64,000 nucleotides of DNA from Barnesiella sp. (GCA_014801075.1 JAAVEW010000011.1:44017-108016); one strand, 5' to 3'. Shown: positions 44,856-55,593, counted from the first letter of the stretch. The notes: a model not told the origin generated them from the letters alone. Numbers and translations: made by a program.

Positions 44856-46229
44856 TTATCGGCGGAGCTTGAGCCAGCCGTCGTGCTTGAACTCGCAGTT
44901 GTCCCAACCGTCCTCGATGCGCACGTAGGTGTCTTTGATTTTCTTGTCGAGCCAGTCCTTGAGTTTCTTCTGCTTCAATGACGACTCACACATGCCCTTA
45001 ATCAACTGATAGTCATCCGACATATTGGCTTTGTGGGCGGGAATACGGTCGGTGAGTTTCACTATTGCCACGACCTCGCAGTTGCGCTTGGGGTCAATCA
45101 TGATGAAGGGTTCGGAAATCTGACCAGGCTCGAGCTTGTTGACCTCCTTGGCCACTTCGGCAGGTAGGTCAGCCATCTCGAAGCGTATGGTACCGTTCTC
45201 CTGGTTTACCATCACGCCACGGTTGTTGCGGGTATCCTTGTCCTGCGAGATGAACTGCGTACACTCGTCAAAGGTGAATTTGTCGGCGAGGATGTCGGCA
45301 CGAATTGAGTCGAGACGGTTGATAGCCTTTGTGAGGTCAGCATCTGACACCTTCGGGCGGAGGAGGATGTGGCGGGTGTTGATACGGTCGCCGCGTTTCT
45401 CAATCAGCTGTATGATATGGAAGCCATACTGTGTCTCGACAATCTTCGACACCTTTTTGGGGTCATTGAGGTTGAAGGCCACGGCAGCGTATTCGGGCTC
45501 GAGGTGTCCGCGACCGAGGAAGCCGGTCTCACCGCCGCGTCGTGCGCTGCCCTCGTCCTGCGAGTAGAGTACGGCGAGGGTGTAGAAATCGCGTTCGCCG
45601 CGGTTCACCTGGTCGGAGTAGTCGCGCAGGCGCGCCTTGATATCCTCGATTTCGGCACGGGGTATCTCGGGGTTGAGAGTGATAATCTGAGTCTCGACCT
45701 GCAGGGGCACCATGGGTATGGAGTCCTCGGCAAGGTTGTTGAAATAGCGGCGCACGTCGGAGGGGGTCACCTTGATGTCGCCGGTGATTTTATCCTGCAC
45801 CTGCATTATGCGGTAGTTGTCGCGGATTGTCTGCGCGAGCTGTTCGCGAAATTCGGGAAGCGGTTTGCGGAAGTATTCTTCAATCTTCTCTTTGGAGCCG
45901 ATGTTCTCGATGAGCATGTTGATACGCGCCTCCACTTGCTGGCTGACCATTGCCTCCTGCACCTCGATGGTGTCGACCTCGGCCTGATGGAGATAGAGCT
46001 TCTCCACGGCAAGCTGTTCGGGGATAACGCAATAGGGGTCGCCGGGAACGTTGACGCGCTCGTAGAGCATCTGCTGGTACGTCTCCTCGATCTGCGACTT
46101 GTAGATAGGCTGGTCGCCCACTACCCAGGCCACTTCCTCAACGATATTATTCTGAGAGAGAGCGGCTAACGCCGTCGCGGCGAGTGCGGCCGCAGAGATT
46201 GTATATTTCCTGATTGAAGATAATTGCAT
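44856..46229 (-). CDS. SurA-like periplasmic peptidyl-prolyl isomerase
   Basis: 457 aa from ATG 46229, which opens directly into a signal peptide (MQLSSIRKYTISAAALAATA). A SurA N-terminal region (about 30-170) and two PpiC/parvulin domains follow (about 175-280, SARRGGETGFLGRGHLEPE with YGFHIIQLIE; and about 285-390, HILLRPKVSDADLTKA). SurA escorts outer-membrane proteins through the periplasm. With the OstA-like gene it forms an envelope-assembly pair. Promoter box at 46251-46258. Confidence 0.9.
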   Translation of the reverse strand: MQLSSIRKYTISAAALAATALAALSQNNIVEEVAWVVGDQPIYKSQIEETYQQMLYERVNVPGDPYCVIPEQLAVEKLYLHQAEVDTIEVQEAMVSQQVEARINMLIENIGSKEKIEEYFRKPLPEFREQLAQTIRDNYRIMQVQDKITGDIKVTPSDVRRYFNNLAEDSIPMVPLQVETQIITLNPEIPRAEIEDIKARLRDYSDQVNRGERDFYTLAVLYSQDEGSARRGGETGFLGRGHLEPEYAAVAFNLNDPKKVSKIVETQYGFHIIQLIEKRGDRINTRHILLRPKVSDADLTKAINRLDSIRADILADKFTFDECTQFISQDKDTRNNRGVMVNQENGTIRFEMADLPAEVAKEVNKLEPGQISEPFIMIDPKRNCEVVAIVKLTDRIPAHKANMSDDYQLIKGMCESSLKQKKLKDWLDKKIKDTYVRIEDGWDNCEFKHDGWLKLRR

Positions 46230-46250
46230 GATGAATGTATTAATTTCTGA

Positions 46251-46258
46251 CAAATTTA
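46251..46258 (-). promoter_or_regulatory. -7 box (TAAATTTG) of the surA-like operon
   Basis: Reverse-strand TAAATTTG, 22 nt from the ATG. Confidence 0.55.
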
Positions 46259-46404
46259 ACGCTTTCTTTCAATATATCACCCAACAATCACCTAATAATC
46301 CCCGATTACTAAGTATTTTTAACAATAAATTAAAGAAGAAACAAAAAATACCCGCCCCACAAGCAAAAAAAGCCCCCAACCCGCGGATTTTTGCAGATAT
46401 TTGA

Positions 46405-46412
46405 TATATTTG
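46405..46412 (+). promoter_or_regulatory. -7 box (TATATTTG) of the Abi gene
   Basis: TATATTTG lies 17 nt before the ATG at 46430. The -33 region is an A/C-rich tract without a clear TTTG. Confidence 0.55.
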
Positions 46413-46429
46413 CGCCTCAAAATCAGAGT

Positions 46430-47317
46430 ATGGCGAAAACAGCGACAACAATAGATGAACAACTCAACCTACTGGAATCAAGAGGGCTGACGATATTGGA
46501 TAAAGACAAGGCTCGCGAAGTCCTTGAAGATGTGGGATATTACCGACTGGGATTCTATCTGTTTCCATTCGAGAAAACTTACCCGGATTTAGTCAATCGA
46601 ACGCACAGGTTTGTTGAAGATGCTACTTTTGAAGATGCAGTCTATCTTTATTATTTCGATTATGACCTTCGCATACTGCTGATGCGTTATCTCAACCGCA
46701 TCGAGCTAAACTTCAGAACTAAAGTCATTTATTACATATCCAATAAATACAAGAATGACTCTACATGGTTTGTAAATCCAATGATTGTCAGCTCCGAATA
46801 CGCCCGGAATTTTTCGCACAAGGTCTATACCAATGAATTTAAGCGCAATACTGTAATCAGCCGTCACCATAAGAGTCATCCTGACGAGAAGTTTGCCCCG
46901 GCTTGGAAAACCATGGAATTTATGACTTTCGGCAGCGTTTTGAAATTATATGAAGAACTTACCGACATCAGCGATAAAATTTTTATTGCTCAGAAATACG
47001 GCATAAGGCAAGTAGTAACATTCCTCAACTACATGCATACTATCCGGCATGTCAGAAACGCCTGTGCCCACGGTTCGCTGATTTATGACATAACACTGCC
47101 TCGACGTATCAGACGTGGGCCAGCAAATGTAATACCACAGAACTACGGTAACATCGTGGGAGCACTGTCTGTTATGAAGTATATTCTGGAAGGAATTTCA
47201 AGCAACCGTACAATTGACATGGTCTCAGAAATAAAGACTCTCTATGAGAATCTATCTGTTTCATCTCCAAAACTCAAGACGCTGCTTCCTGATTTTTCAA
47301 CCATCTGGAATTTTTAG
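46430..47317 (+). CDS. Abi_2-family abortive-infection protein (AbiD/AbiF-like, HEPN RNase motif)
   Basis: 295 aa from ATG 46430; the frame upstream would cross the promoter box. N-terminal TIDEQLNLLESRGL and VGYYRLGFYLFPF, then LYYFDYDLRILLMRYLNRIE, are Abi_2 hallmarks. At residues 206-214 RHVRNACAH contains the R-N-x-x-x-H HEPN motif (R209, N210, H214), typical of metal-independent RNases. Abi_2 proteins arrest growth on phage infection when not neutralised. The gene is somewhat AT-richer than its neighbours and stands alone between two housekeeping units. Its stop is followed within about 60 bases by a promoter and a two-hairpin RNA, which may be its partner. Family call firm; phage defence by this copy is inferred. 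Confidence 0.87.
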   Translation: MAKTATTIDEQLNLLESRGLTILDKDKAREVLEDVGYYRLGFYLFPFEKTYPDLVNRTHRFVEDATFEDAVYLYYFDYDLRILLMRYLNRIELNFRTKVIYYISNKYKNDSTWFVNPMIVSSEYARNFSHKVYTNEFKRNTVISRHHKSHPDEKFAPAWKTMEFMTFGSVLKLYEELTDISDKIFIAQKYGIRQVVTFLNYMHTIRHVRNACAHGSLIYDITLPRRIRRGPANVIPQNYGNIVGALSVMKYILEGISSNRTIDMVSEIKTLYENLSVSSPKLKTLLPDFSTIWNF

Positions 47318-47336
47318 CAAAATTTATCCTTGAAAT

Positions 47337-47367
47337 TTTGTAAAGCAAAATAAATGTCGTATCTTTG
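47337..47367 (+). promoter_or_regulatory. Strong promoter of the two-hairpin RNA
   Basis: TTTG (47337-47340), 19-nt spacer, TATCTTTG (47360-47367): both boxes and spacing match the Bacteroides consensus. It begins 20 bases after the Abi stop codon. Confidence 0.75.
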
Positions 47368-47373
47368 TGACAT

Positions 47374-47470
47374 AACATAGTGCCGATGCAGACTTTGTCG
47401 CTGCATCCCTGCACTTAAAAAGAAGGTAAAGTCGAGACTGCCACTTTGTCGGGCAGTCTCGCTTCTTTTA
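47374..47470 (+). ncRNA. Candidate structured RNA with two hairpins sharing one loop, downstream of the Abi gene
   Basis: About 97 nt, bounded by the promoter at 47337-47367 and a terminator. Hairpin 1 is GATGCAG/CTGCATC (47385-47391 with 47401-47407). Hairpin 2 is CGAGACTGCC/GGCAGTCTCG (47433-47442 with 47452-47461), extended by an outer AAAAGAAG/CTTCTTTT stem. Both loops are exactly ACTTTGTCG although the stems differ. glnS starts 120 bases later with its own -7 box, so this is unlikely to be simply its leader. An abiF RNA motif beside abiF-type genes has been described by comparative genomics; whether this RNA fits that model is untested. Antidote to the Abi toxin is the leading inference. 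Confidence 0.65.
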
Positions 47471-47543
47471 TTGTAACTTCTCTTTATAAAAATTCTCTGA
47501 AATTTATACGCTATTGTTATAGCACAAGTGTCAGATTTTTTTG

Positions 47544-47551
47544 TAAATTTG
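47544..47551 (+). promoter_or_regulatory. -7 box (TAAATTTG) of glnS
   Basis: TAAATTTG lies 41 nt before the glnS ATG at 47593, preceded by a T-run. Confidence 0.5.
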
Positions 47552-47592
47552 CATATAAAAATATTCAGTCAATCACCATAATTTCAGATACA

Positions 47593-49326
<1,734 letters not shown>

Positions 49327-49359
49327 TCACCTTCTTCCCCCGCTCCCGCCATCAACGAC

Positions 49360-50775
49360 ATGGACAACCAATTAGAGAAGCTCTACAATAAATTTCGCAA
49401 GGAGCTCGCCTCCGACGACATTTCATTATACTATGACGAAGGGGACATCGCCGACATATTTGACTATGCCGGCGATGTCCGCGACGACTATGTGCGTCTC
49501 GAAGCGCTGATGCTTGGCAACCGCCTCTTCCCCGACAGCGAGATGCTGCTCGAGCGACGTGCCATATGGCTCGCCAACCTCAGCAACGACGCCTTGCGAC
49601 AGTTTGTCACCGACCATCCGCGGAGCAATCCGTCGATGATGTGGGAGACGCTGCGCATACGCGCCAACGCTCCCTACCTGCCCGAGCAGGCTGTCAGTGA
49701 ACTGGAGTCGCTTCTCGATCGCTTCCGCCTCTCCGACGACGAGTCCATCATACAGTTCGTGGCCCTCGTGCGCCATCTGGAGATGGAGGAGTGGCTTGTC
49801 ACCAACATCGACCGCGTGCGCGACAAGTGTGACTACCCCCCTACTCTGCTATTTGAGATAGCACGCCTGGCCGAGAACAAGCCGCAGTCATCATCGGCTA
49901 TCCCCCTGCTTGAGGAACTGACCGAACTCGACCCCTTCAACACCGACTACTGGGGACTGACCGCCGAACTACAGTCAAACTGCGAGCAGTTTGAGGAATC
50001 CCTCGTGTCGCTCGAATATGCCAAGGCTCTCGAGCCCGACGACGTGGAACTCCTCACCATCGAGGGATACAACTACCTGCGCCTGGGACGCCTCGACGAG
50101 TCAATCAATGCCTTCCAGCACGCTCTGACAGTCGACCCCGACTACTTCGTGGCCAAGCGCAATCTGCTCGAAGCCTACCATCTTAAAGGCGAGTCGGAGA
50201 AATGTGCCGCCATAGCCCGACAGCTCTTCAGCGTAGACCCTACCGACAACGCCCTCCTGCTCGAAATGCTCATAGCCTTTCCCGAAGAGGCCGACGACAC
50301 TCTCGCCCACCACTACGCACACGTCGATGCCGACGAAACCGGCGCCATATACAATTCCAACGAGCTGTGCCGTTCCGGCCGTCAGGACGTCGCCCTTATC
50401 TACCTGCAATGGTATAGCAACCACTACTCGCTGAGCGACCACGGCAACATGGTGTTCATCGAACTGCTCTACCACAACGGACGCTACCGCGAGGCCTACG
50501 ACTACATAGTGGCTAATATCAAATCGCCCGTAATCTCTACGCCCGAGCTCCCCATCATAGCCGTGATTGTGTCGATACTGCTCAAACTCCACATCTTCGA
50601 GGAGGCGCTTCATTTCTCCACCAACTGGCTCGAAAAGCTCCACGACGCGCAGATCGACCACAGTTCATTCAACCTCATCAACCGCGGCCTTATCGAACTG
50701 CTCTCCGACGTGAAACATCTGCTCACCATCAATCCCAACCCCACGGAGGAGCAGATAAACCGCGTAATGCTGTAA
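49360..50775 (+). CDS. Cytosolic tetratricopeptide-repeat protein
   Basis: 471 aa, no signal peptide. The first 110 residues are acidic (ELASDDISLYYDEGDIADI). TPR-like helical pairs follow from about 170 to 400 (SLEYAKALEPDDVELLTIEG, LDESINAFQHALTVDPDYFV). TPR arrays mediate protein contacts; partners are unknown. It starts 33 bases after glnS and is likely in its transcript. Confidence 0.8.
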   Translation: MDNQLEKLYNKFRKELASDDISLYYDEGDIADIFDYAGDVRDDYVRLEALMLGNRLFPDSEMLLERRAIWLANLSNDALRQFVTDHPRSNPSMMWETLRIRANAPYLPEQAVSELESLLDRFRLSDDESIIQFVALVRHLEMEEWLVTNIDRVRDKCDYPPTLLFEIARLAENKPQSSSAIPLLEELTELDPFNTDYWGLTAELQSNCEQFEESLVSLEYAKALEPDDVELLTIEGYNYLRLGRLDESINAFQHALTVDPDYFVAKRNLLEAYHLKGESEKCAAIARQLFSVDPTDNALLLEMLIAFPEEADDTLAHHYAHVDADETGAIYNSNELCRSGRQDVALIYLQWYSNHYSLSDHGNMVFIELLYHNGRYREAYDYIVANIKSPVISTPELPIIAVIVSILLKLHIFEEALHFSTNWLEKLHDAQIDHSSFNLINRGLIELLSDVKHLLTINPNPTEEQINRVML

Positions 50776-50905
50776 GCACACCGCCCCCCCTTTTCAGCAA
50801 CCGGCTCTCATCGGTCCCGACTGAATATCATGAACTTTACAAAGCCTTAAACGTTATAAATATACAATGAGAAAATAATACGTTCAACTAATAAACATCA
50901 AGGTT

Positions 50906-51151
50906 ATGAATGACAAGAATTATGGGAGTCAAAAGACAGCGATGCCCCTCTCGCTCAGAATCGTATTCGGTATATTTATGGTATTAGTGTTTGGCTTTGT
51001 AGGCCTGATGTTGCTTTTCAACTGGTTCAACGTCATCTACGACCCCTCGTGGAACTGGCTCCGCTGGGTAGGCGGCCCGATTTTCATCCTCTACGGCATA
51101 TTCCGCGGCTACCGCCTCTACAAGGGCAATCAGGATAACTACGAAGAATAA
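50906..51151 (+). CDS. Small membrane protein, two helices
   Basis: 81 aa. Hydrophobic helices about 17-40 (IVFGIFMVLVFGFVGLMLLF) and about 52-68 (WVGGPIFILYGIFRGY), with a charged C-tail. No family recognised. It starts 20 bases before the PstS-like lipoprotein gene and is likely cotranscribed; in Bacteroidota such small proteins often lie near Ton/Pst-type envelope genes, but no specific role can be assigned. Confidence 0.7.
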   Translation: MNDKNYGSQKTAMPLSLRIVFGIFMVLVFGFVGLMLLFNWFNVIYDPSWNWLRWVGGPIFILYGIFRGYRLYKGNQDNYEE

Positions 51152-51171
51152 CCATGTAAAACGCTACATAA

Positions 51172-52164
51172 ATGAAGAAAAGTATAACCCTTACACTGGC
51201 AGCAGCTGCAATGGCAGTTGCTGCCGTGTCGTGCAATCTCAACCCCAAGGTCGGTCAGGACGGTTCGACCGCATCAGCTACCTCCGGCGTCACAATCATG
51301 GCGTGCGATGAAACTTTTCAGCGCATCATGGAGCAGGAAATCGAAGTGTTTGAATACCAGTATCCCAACGCTTCCATCCTCTCCTACTACATCCCCGAGC
51401 AGGCTTGCGTAGACTCGCTGCTCCACAACCGCGCCAAAATTGCCGTGACCTCCCGACCGCTCACCGACAACGAGATGACCTACATGCGCAGCCGCAACCC
51501 GCGCTCCAAAATGATTGCCGTCGACGCCATAGCGCTCATAACCAACACCGCCAATCCGCTCAACGAAATCTCGGTGAGCGACCTCGGCAAGATACTCTCC
51601 GGCGAAATCACCGAATGGAAATGGGTTGAACCGGGCAACAACTCCGGCAAAATCGACATCATATTCGACTTCTCAGGTTCGAGCACCGTGCGCTACATGA
51701 CCGACAGCATTCTCGACGGCCGCCCCTTCGGCTCCAACGTCTACGCCCAGAACTCCAACGCCAAGGTGGTGCAGACCGTGGCCGAGAACAAAGGCGCTAT
51801 CGGTATCATTGGCGTGAGCTGGATTTCATCCGACTTGAAAAACATGTCAATGACAACCGAGCAACTTGCCGACGCCTCGCAGAAGAACGATACCACCAAC
51901 CTCAGCTTCAACTCCGACATCAAAGTGCTCGCCGTTGCAGGCAAGGACCAGCTTCCCGGCGAAGGCAAAAAGCCCTATCAGGCCTATATCTACGACGGCT
52001 CCTACCCTCTCTACCGCCCTATCTACATGACGGTGACAGGCTATAAGAACGCCACCCAAAACGGATTTTTCTCATTCGTTACCGGTTTTGCAGGCCAGAA
52101 ACTCCTCCAGATGACCGGCGTACTTCCCGCCGCCATGCACCCCCGCATCGTAAGCGTCGACTGA
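51172..52164 (+). CDS. PstS-like phosphate-binding lipoprotein
   Basis: 330 aa. Lipobox AVAAVSC (Cys about 21) marks a lipoprotein. The type II periplasmic-binding fold has IMACDETFQRIMEQEI, AVTSRPLTDNEM, GKILSGEITEWKWV, DFSGSSTVRYM and the closing FVTGFAGQKLL. SGSST resembles the phosphate-binding loop of PstS. No PstABC genes are adjacent, so it may serve a TonB-linked system or signalling. Follows the small membrane protein by 20 bases. Confidence 0.85.
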   Translation: MKKSITLTLAAAAMAVAAVSCNLNPKVGQDGSTASATSGVTIMACDETFQRIMEQEIEVFEYQYPNASILSYYIPEQACVDSLLHNRAKIAVTSRPLTDNEMTYMRSRNPRSKMIAVDAIALITNTANPLNEISVSDLGKILSGEITEWKWVEPGNNSGKIDIIFDFSGSSTVRYMTDSILDGRPFGSNVYAQNSNAKVVQTVAENKGAIGIIGVSWISSDLKNMSMTTEQLADASQKNDTTNLSFNSDIKVLAVAGKDQLPGEGKKPYQAYIYDGSYPLYRPIYMTVTGYKNATQNGFFSFVTGFAGQKLLQMTGVLPAAMHPRIVSVD

Positions 52165-52208
52165 TACCGTCAAAAAAAGTGATTTTCACTCGACGAATAT
52201 TGTACCGT

Positions 52209-52258
52209 AAGTCGTATAAGTCATATAATTCACTAATTTTATAAGACTTATGCGGCTT
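52209..52258. terminator. Long imperfect hairpin after the PstS-like gene
   Basis: AAGTCGTATAAGTCATATAA (from 52209) pairs imperfectly with the stretch ending TTATGCGGCTT at 52258. The rest of 52260-52449 is AT-rich low-complexity DNA (TATCATA and TATCTTA words) with no gene, presumably containing the promoter of the next gene. Confidence 0.65.
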
Positions 52259-52449
52259 ATTTAACTTATCTCTTATCATATTTTATATTATATCTTATAT
52301 CATATCATATTTGCATTGATACATAAATTTTATTAACTTTACGCTTTGTAAGCCGTTATGTTGTCAGCAACGCAACATATCGCCCGATTTCTCGTTATAG
52401 ATATTGGAAATATAATAGCATCTAAGAAAAAACAATAAAAATATTCAAC

Positions 52450-54060
52450 ATGAAATTCAAGTCATTATTAGCCCTCATGCTCGGAGCTGTGGCCGTCAGC
52501 GGTTCAGCTCAGGGTTTTAAAGACGGTGTGGAATACTATCGCGCCGACCAGCCCGAAGAGGCAGAAATCATCATCAACCGCACTCTCAACGATGCAGGTA
52601 CCGACAAATCAATGGCCAATTTCTACCTCGGTAAGATAGCTTTTGCCCGCGAGAACTATGCCAACGCCAAAAGTTTCTTTGAAAACGGTATCGCGCTCAA
52701 CGCCGACAACGGTTACAACTACGTAGGTCTCGGCGAAATAGCTCTCAAAGAGGGCAACAAATCAGCCGCCGAGGACTTCTTCAAGCAAGCTACCAAACTC
52801 AGCAAGAAGGACGCCGTGCTCCTCAGCGAAATCGCCCGCGCCTACTACAACGCTGACCCCGTGCAGTATGACAAGGACATCAAGAAATATATCGCCGACG
52901 CCCGCAAAGCCGACAAAGATTGCCCTGCAATCTACATTCTCGAAGCCGACATGCTCGCTCCCGTCAACGTGGGTGACGCCGCCGGTTACTACGAGATGGC
53001 CATGAGCGCAGCCGACGGTATCAACTACCCCGAAGCTTTCGTGAAGTATGCACGCACCTACTTCCCCGTCAACCCCAACTACGCTATCGACGGTCTTAAG
53101 AAACTGCTCGAACTCCAGCCCAACTCAGCCCTCGCCCAGCGCGAACTCGCCGAGAAATACTACGACAACGACCAGCTCACCATGGCCGCAGATCAGTATG
53201 GCAAATATATCCAGAACCCCAACCACTTCAAGCGCGACGAACAGCGCTACGTAGGCCTCCTCTACTTCGGCAAGAAGTATGACGAGTCAAACGCTCTCGC
53301 TGCCAAAATCCTCGCCGAGGACCCCGACAACTTCTACATGAAGCGTATGCGCATGCTCAACTTCGCAGCTCTCGAACAGCCCGAGAACGCTATCGCCGAG
53401 GCTGAGAAATTCTTCAGCGCCAAAGGCGAGTTCGTCCCCAACGACTATACTACCTATGGCGACATGCTCATCGCAGCCGGTCAGGACTCAGTAGGCGTGC
53501 TCCAGTATGAGAAAGCCGTTTCGCTCGCTCCTGAGAAAGCATCGCTCTACAAGGACCTCAGCCAGGCCTACACCGCAGCCAAGATGTATGGCAAAGCTGC
53601 CGAAGCACAGCAGAAATATATCGACCTCGACCCCGAGCACACCACCAACGACCTGATGATTCTCGCCCGTCGCTATCAGAACGCTGCCGCTACCTCCGAG
53701 CCTGAGACTCCCGAACATGAGAACTACTCAAAGAAAGCTGTCGACGCTATCGAAGAAGTGTACAAACGCGTTCCCGACAACCTCCAGGTGCTCACCAGCC
53801 GCAGCCGTATCTACCTCATCGCCAACAATAATAAGATGAACGATGACATCGAAGGTCAGCTCGTGAAGATTATAGAAATCCTCGACGAAGACCCCGCCAA
53901 TGTGAAGGACCGTCAGCAGGACTACATCTTCGCCCTCAACCTCCTCGGTCAATACAACCTCAGCAAGGATCGCGAGAAAGCCAAAGAATACTACAACCGC
54001 TTCCTCGAAATCAACCCCGAAAACGAAAACCTCCGCTCCTTCGTTGAAAACCTGAAATAA
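52450..54060 (+). CDS. Exported tetratricopeptide-repeat protein
   Basis: 536 aa. Signal peptide 1-20 (MKFKSLLALMLGAVAVSGSA). TPR pairs run throughout (about 25-180, 215-430 and 490-530), for example NFYLGKIAFARENYANAKSFF and YVGLGEIALKEGNKSAAEDFF. Predicted periplasmic scaffold. Proteins of this kind accompany ExbB/TonB and PstS-like genes in Bacteroidota, which fits its neighbour, but partners are not seen here. Monocistronic: closed by the terminator at 54135-54168. Confidence 0.82.
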   Translation: MKFKSLLALMLGAVAVSGSAQGFKDGVEYYRADQPEEAEIIINRTLNDAGTDKSMANFYLGKIAFARENYANAKSFFENGIALNADNGYNYVGLGEIALKEGNKSAAEDFFKQATKLSKKDAVLLSEIARAYYNADPVQYDKDIKKYIADARKADKDCPAIYILEADMLAPVNVGDAAGYYEMAMSAADGINYPEAFVKYARTYFPVNPNYAIDGLKKLLELQPNSALAQRELAEKYYDNDQLTMAADQYGKYIQNPNHFKRDEQRYVGLLYFGKKYDESNALAAKILAEDPDNFYMKRMRMLNFAALEQPENAIAEAEKFFSAKGEFVPNDYTTYGDMLIAAGQDSVGVLQYEKAVSLAPEKASLYKDLSQAYTAAKMYGKAAEAQQKYIDLDPEHTTNDLMILARRYQNAAATSEPETPEHENYSKKAVDAIEEVYKRVPDNLQVLTSRSRIYLIANNNKMNDDIEGQLVKIIEILDEDPANVKDRQQDYIFALNLLGQYNLSKDREKAKEYYNRFLEINPENENLRSFVENLK

Positions 54061-54070
54061 GAATCAAGGT

Positions 54071-54130
54071 AAAATATCGCAAAAGATATACAACCCCAAA
54101 GAAATAACGCAGAATACATACAACCTCAAA
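54071..54130 (+). repeat. Two-copy 30-bp tandem repeat after the TPR gene
   Basis: 54071-54100 and 54101-54130 agree at 24 of 30 positions (core ATACAACCYCAAA). It lies between the TPR stop and the terminator. Confidence 0.75.
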
Positions 54131-54134
54131 AACG

Positions 54135-54168
54135 ACACGGGCCGTGCTTGATGATGCACGGCCCGTGT
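54135..54168 (+). terminator. Terminator after the exported TPR gene
   Basis: ACACGGGCCGTGC (54135-54147) pairs perfectly with GCACGGCCCGTGT (54156-54168), then TAATTTTTT. Confidence 0.95.
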
Positions 54169-54234
54169 TAATTTTTTATGATATATAAGACTTGTTGGAG
54201 GGAATATAAGACTGTTGAAAGGGACAAATTTCTG

Positions 54235-54335
54235 TACCACAAATCGCCTCTCCGAGGCGACTCCCATTGCGCATCGTTGACCCCACCGGGCTGAAGCCCG
54301 GGGTTAACCATAATTAGCGAGTCTCCGACTCGCTC
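54235..54335 (-). repeat. Three-hairpin dispersed repeat, copy 2 (reverse)
   Basis: Module C at 54243-54259, B at 54285-54300 and A at 54316-54332, in reverse order and orientation to copies 1 and 3. The 54169-54822 region has no gene: it holds this copy, AT-rich repeats of TACATCCCGATATA type (54355-54415), copy 3 and short sequences of no recognised function. Confidence 0.85.
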
Positions 54336-54559
54336 CCTGCCTACTACCATTATATTATATACATCCCGATATACATCATATCCATCCCAAAATACATCCC
54401 GATATATATCTTGACCCCATAATACCATAGAAATCAAACACTCATCCGCAGCACAGCCCTCCCTATACCACAGGCCCAATCGGAGACCCGCGTTTCTTAC
54501 TACTGCTGATTCCGGTTTATAGCCTTGCGTTAGACTGTTTATGACAGTGACGATTGACG

Positions 54560-54660
54560 GAGGAGTGCGAGTCGGAGACTCGCTGTTTGTGGTTAGCCCC
54601 GGGCTGAAGCCCGGGGATTTTAGATACTATGAGGGAGTCGCCTCGGAGAGGCGATTTGTG
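54560..54660 (+). repeat. Three-hairpin dispersed repeat, copy 3 (most complete)
   Basis: A at 54567-54583, B at 54597-54616 (CCCCGGGCT-ga-AGCCCGGGG) and C at 54638-54654. All three stems are perfect. Confidence 0.88.
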
Positions 54661-54822
54661 TTAGAATCAGGAGGCGAGACTGTCGAGCCATTATATTTCA
54701 CATCCGTAAACCCGCTCCAACTCCACAATAATTAAGGCCGCTCCAACTCCACGATATAAGGTTTCCACGCAATTTATCGCGGTCCTGCTTAGCGGTGATT
54801 GGACCGACACCGGGAGTATGGG

Positions 54823-55509
54823 TTAGAAAAGTTTCTTAGGTTTGGTGGCCTGGAATTCCTTGAGGTAGAGGGGCACGCTGTAGGCCAGGTCAAGGAACTC
54901 TTTGCGCATGTAGGCCTGCTCGGCGAGGGGCAGCATGTTGGCGGCAAGAGGGTGGATGCCGGAGATGAACTTCGCGTTGGGCGAAGTGATGACATCGCGG
55001 GCCTTGTCAGAACCGTTACCGAAGATGAGCAGTCGACGGTCGGCAAGGTAGCTGTCAAACGATTCAGGGGTCAGTATCAACGGCGTGGGAGCCACGAGGG
55101 TTGAGAGCGCCATGTCGTAGACGGCAGTGTAGACCTCCATACGGCGCGCATCAATCATGGGCACGAACAGTTCGTCGCCCTCTATCTCCTGCGTGAACAT
55201 CACCTCCACGGCCATAGTCTTGAGCGTGTCAATACCAATAAGCGGGATATTGAGAGCGTAGCAGAGACCTTTGGCCTCGGAGAGACCGATGCGCAGACCG
55301 GTGTAGCTGCCGGGACCTATGCTGACGGCCACGGCGTCGAGCTTCATCTCGTGAGTGGCGATATGGTCGAGGCAATCCTTTACGAATCCGCTGAGCATGG
55401 TAGCGTGGTTATGACCCGAGAAATCCTCGCGGTGACACAGCACCATACCCTCGTAGGTGACGGCTACGGAGCATACGTCGGTCGATGTTTCAATATTAAG
55501 TATAGTCAT
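54823..55509 (-). CDS. tsaB: tRNA threonylcarbamoyladenosine biosynthesis protein TsaB
   Basis: 228 aa from ATG 55509 (MTILNIETSTDVCSVAV). The longer frame upstream covers the leader and the divergent gene's start and is rejected. SIGPGSYTGLRIGLSEAKGL and the ASKHA fold mark TsaB, the non-catalytic partner of TsaD in making t6A37. The leader of about 80 nt follows a TAACTTTG box at 55594-55601. Confidence 0.93.
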   Translation of the reverse strand: MTILNIETSTDVCSVAVTYEGMVLCHREDFSGHNHATMLSGFVKDCLDHIATHEMKLDAVAVSIGPGSYTGLRIGLSEAKGLCYALNIPLIGIDTLKTMAVEVMFTQEIEGDELFVPMIDARRMEVYTAVYDMALSTLVAPTPLILTPESFDSYLADRRLLIFGNGSDKARDVITSPNAKFISGIHPLAANMLPLAEQAYMRKEFLDLAYSVPLYLKEFQATKPKKLF

Positions 55510-55593
55510 CGGAACAGTTTTATTTAGTGAAATTACGGGAAAAATAATCCCAATATAGGTTTTCATGACTTCATGACACCTATTTTTTTTGTG

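Noticed and set aside
47446..47592. In-frame extension of glnS
   Set aside because: It starts within the terminator stem of the two-hairpin RNA and crosses a promoter box; the ATG at 47593 is the fitting start.
47374..47592. glnS leader attenuator or T-box-like riboswitch
   Set aside because: No anticodon-like or antiterminator pairing is visible, and a separate -7 box lies after the terminator; kept only as an alternative to the free RNA.
54541..54735. Small plus-strand ORF of 64 codons, and reverse ones at 54064-54267 and 54168-54479
   Set aside because: Their sequence comes from the three-hairpin and tandem repeats; the hairpin palindromes force similar peptides in each copy.
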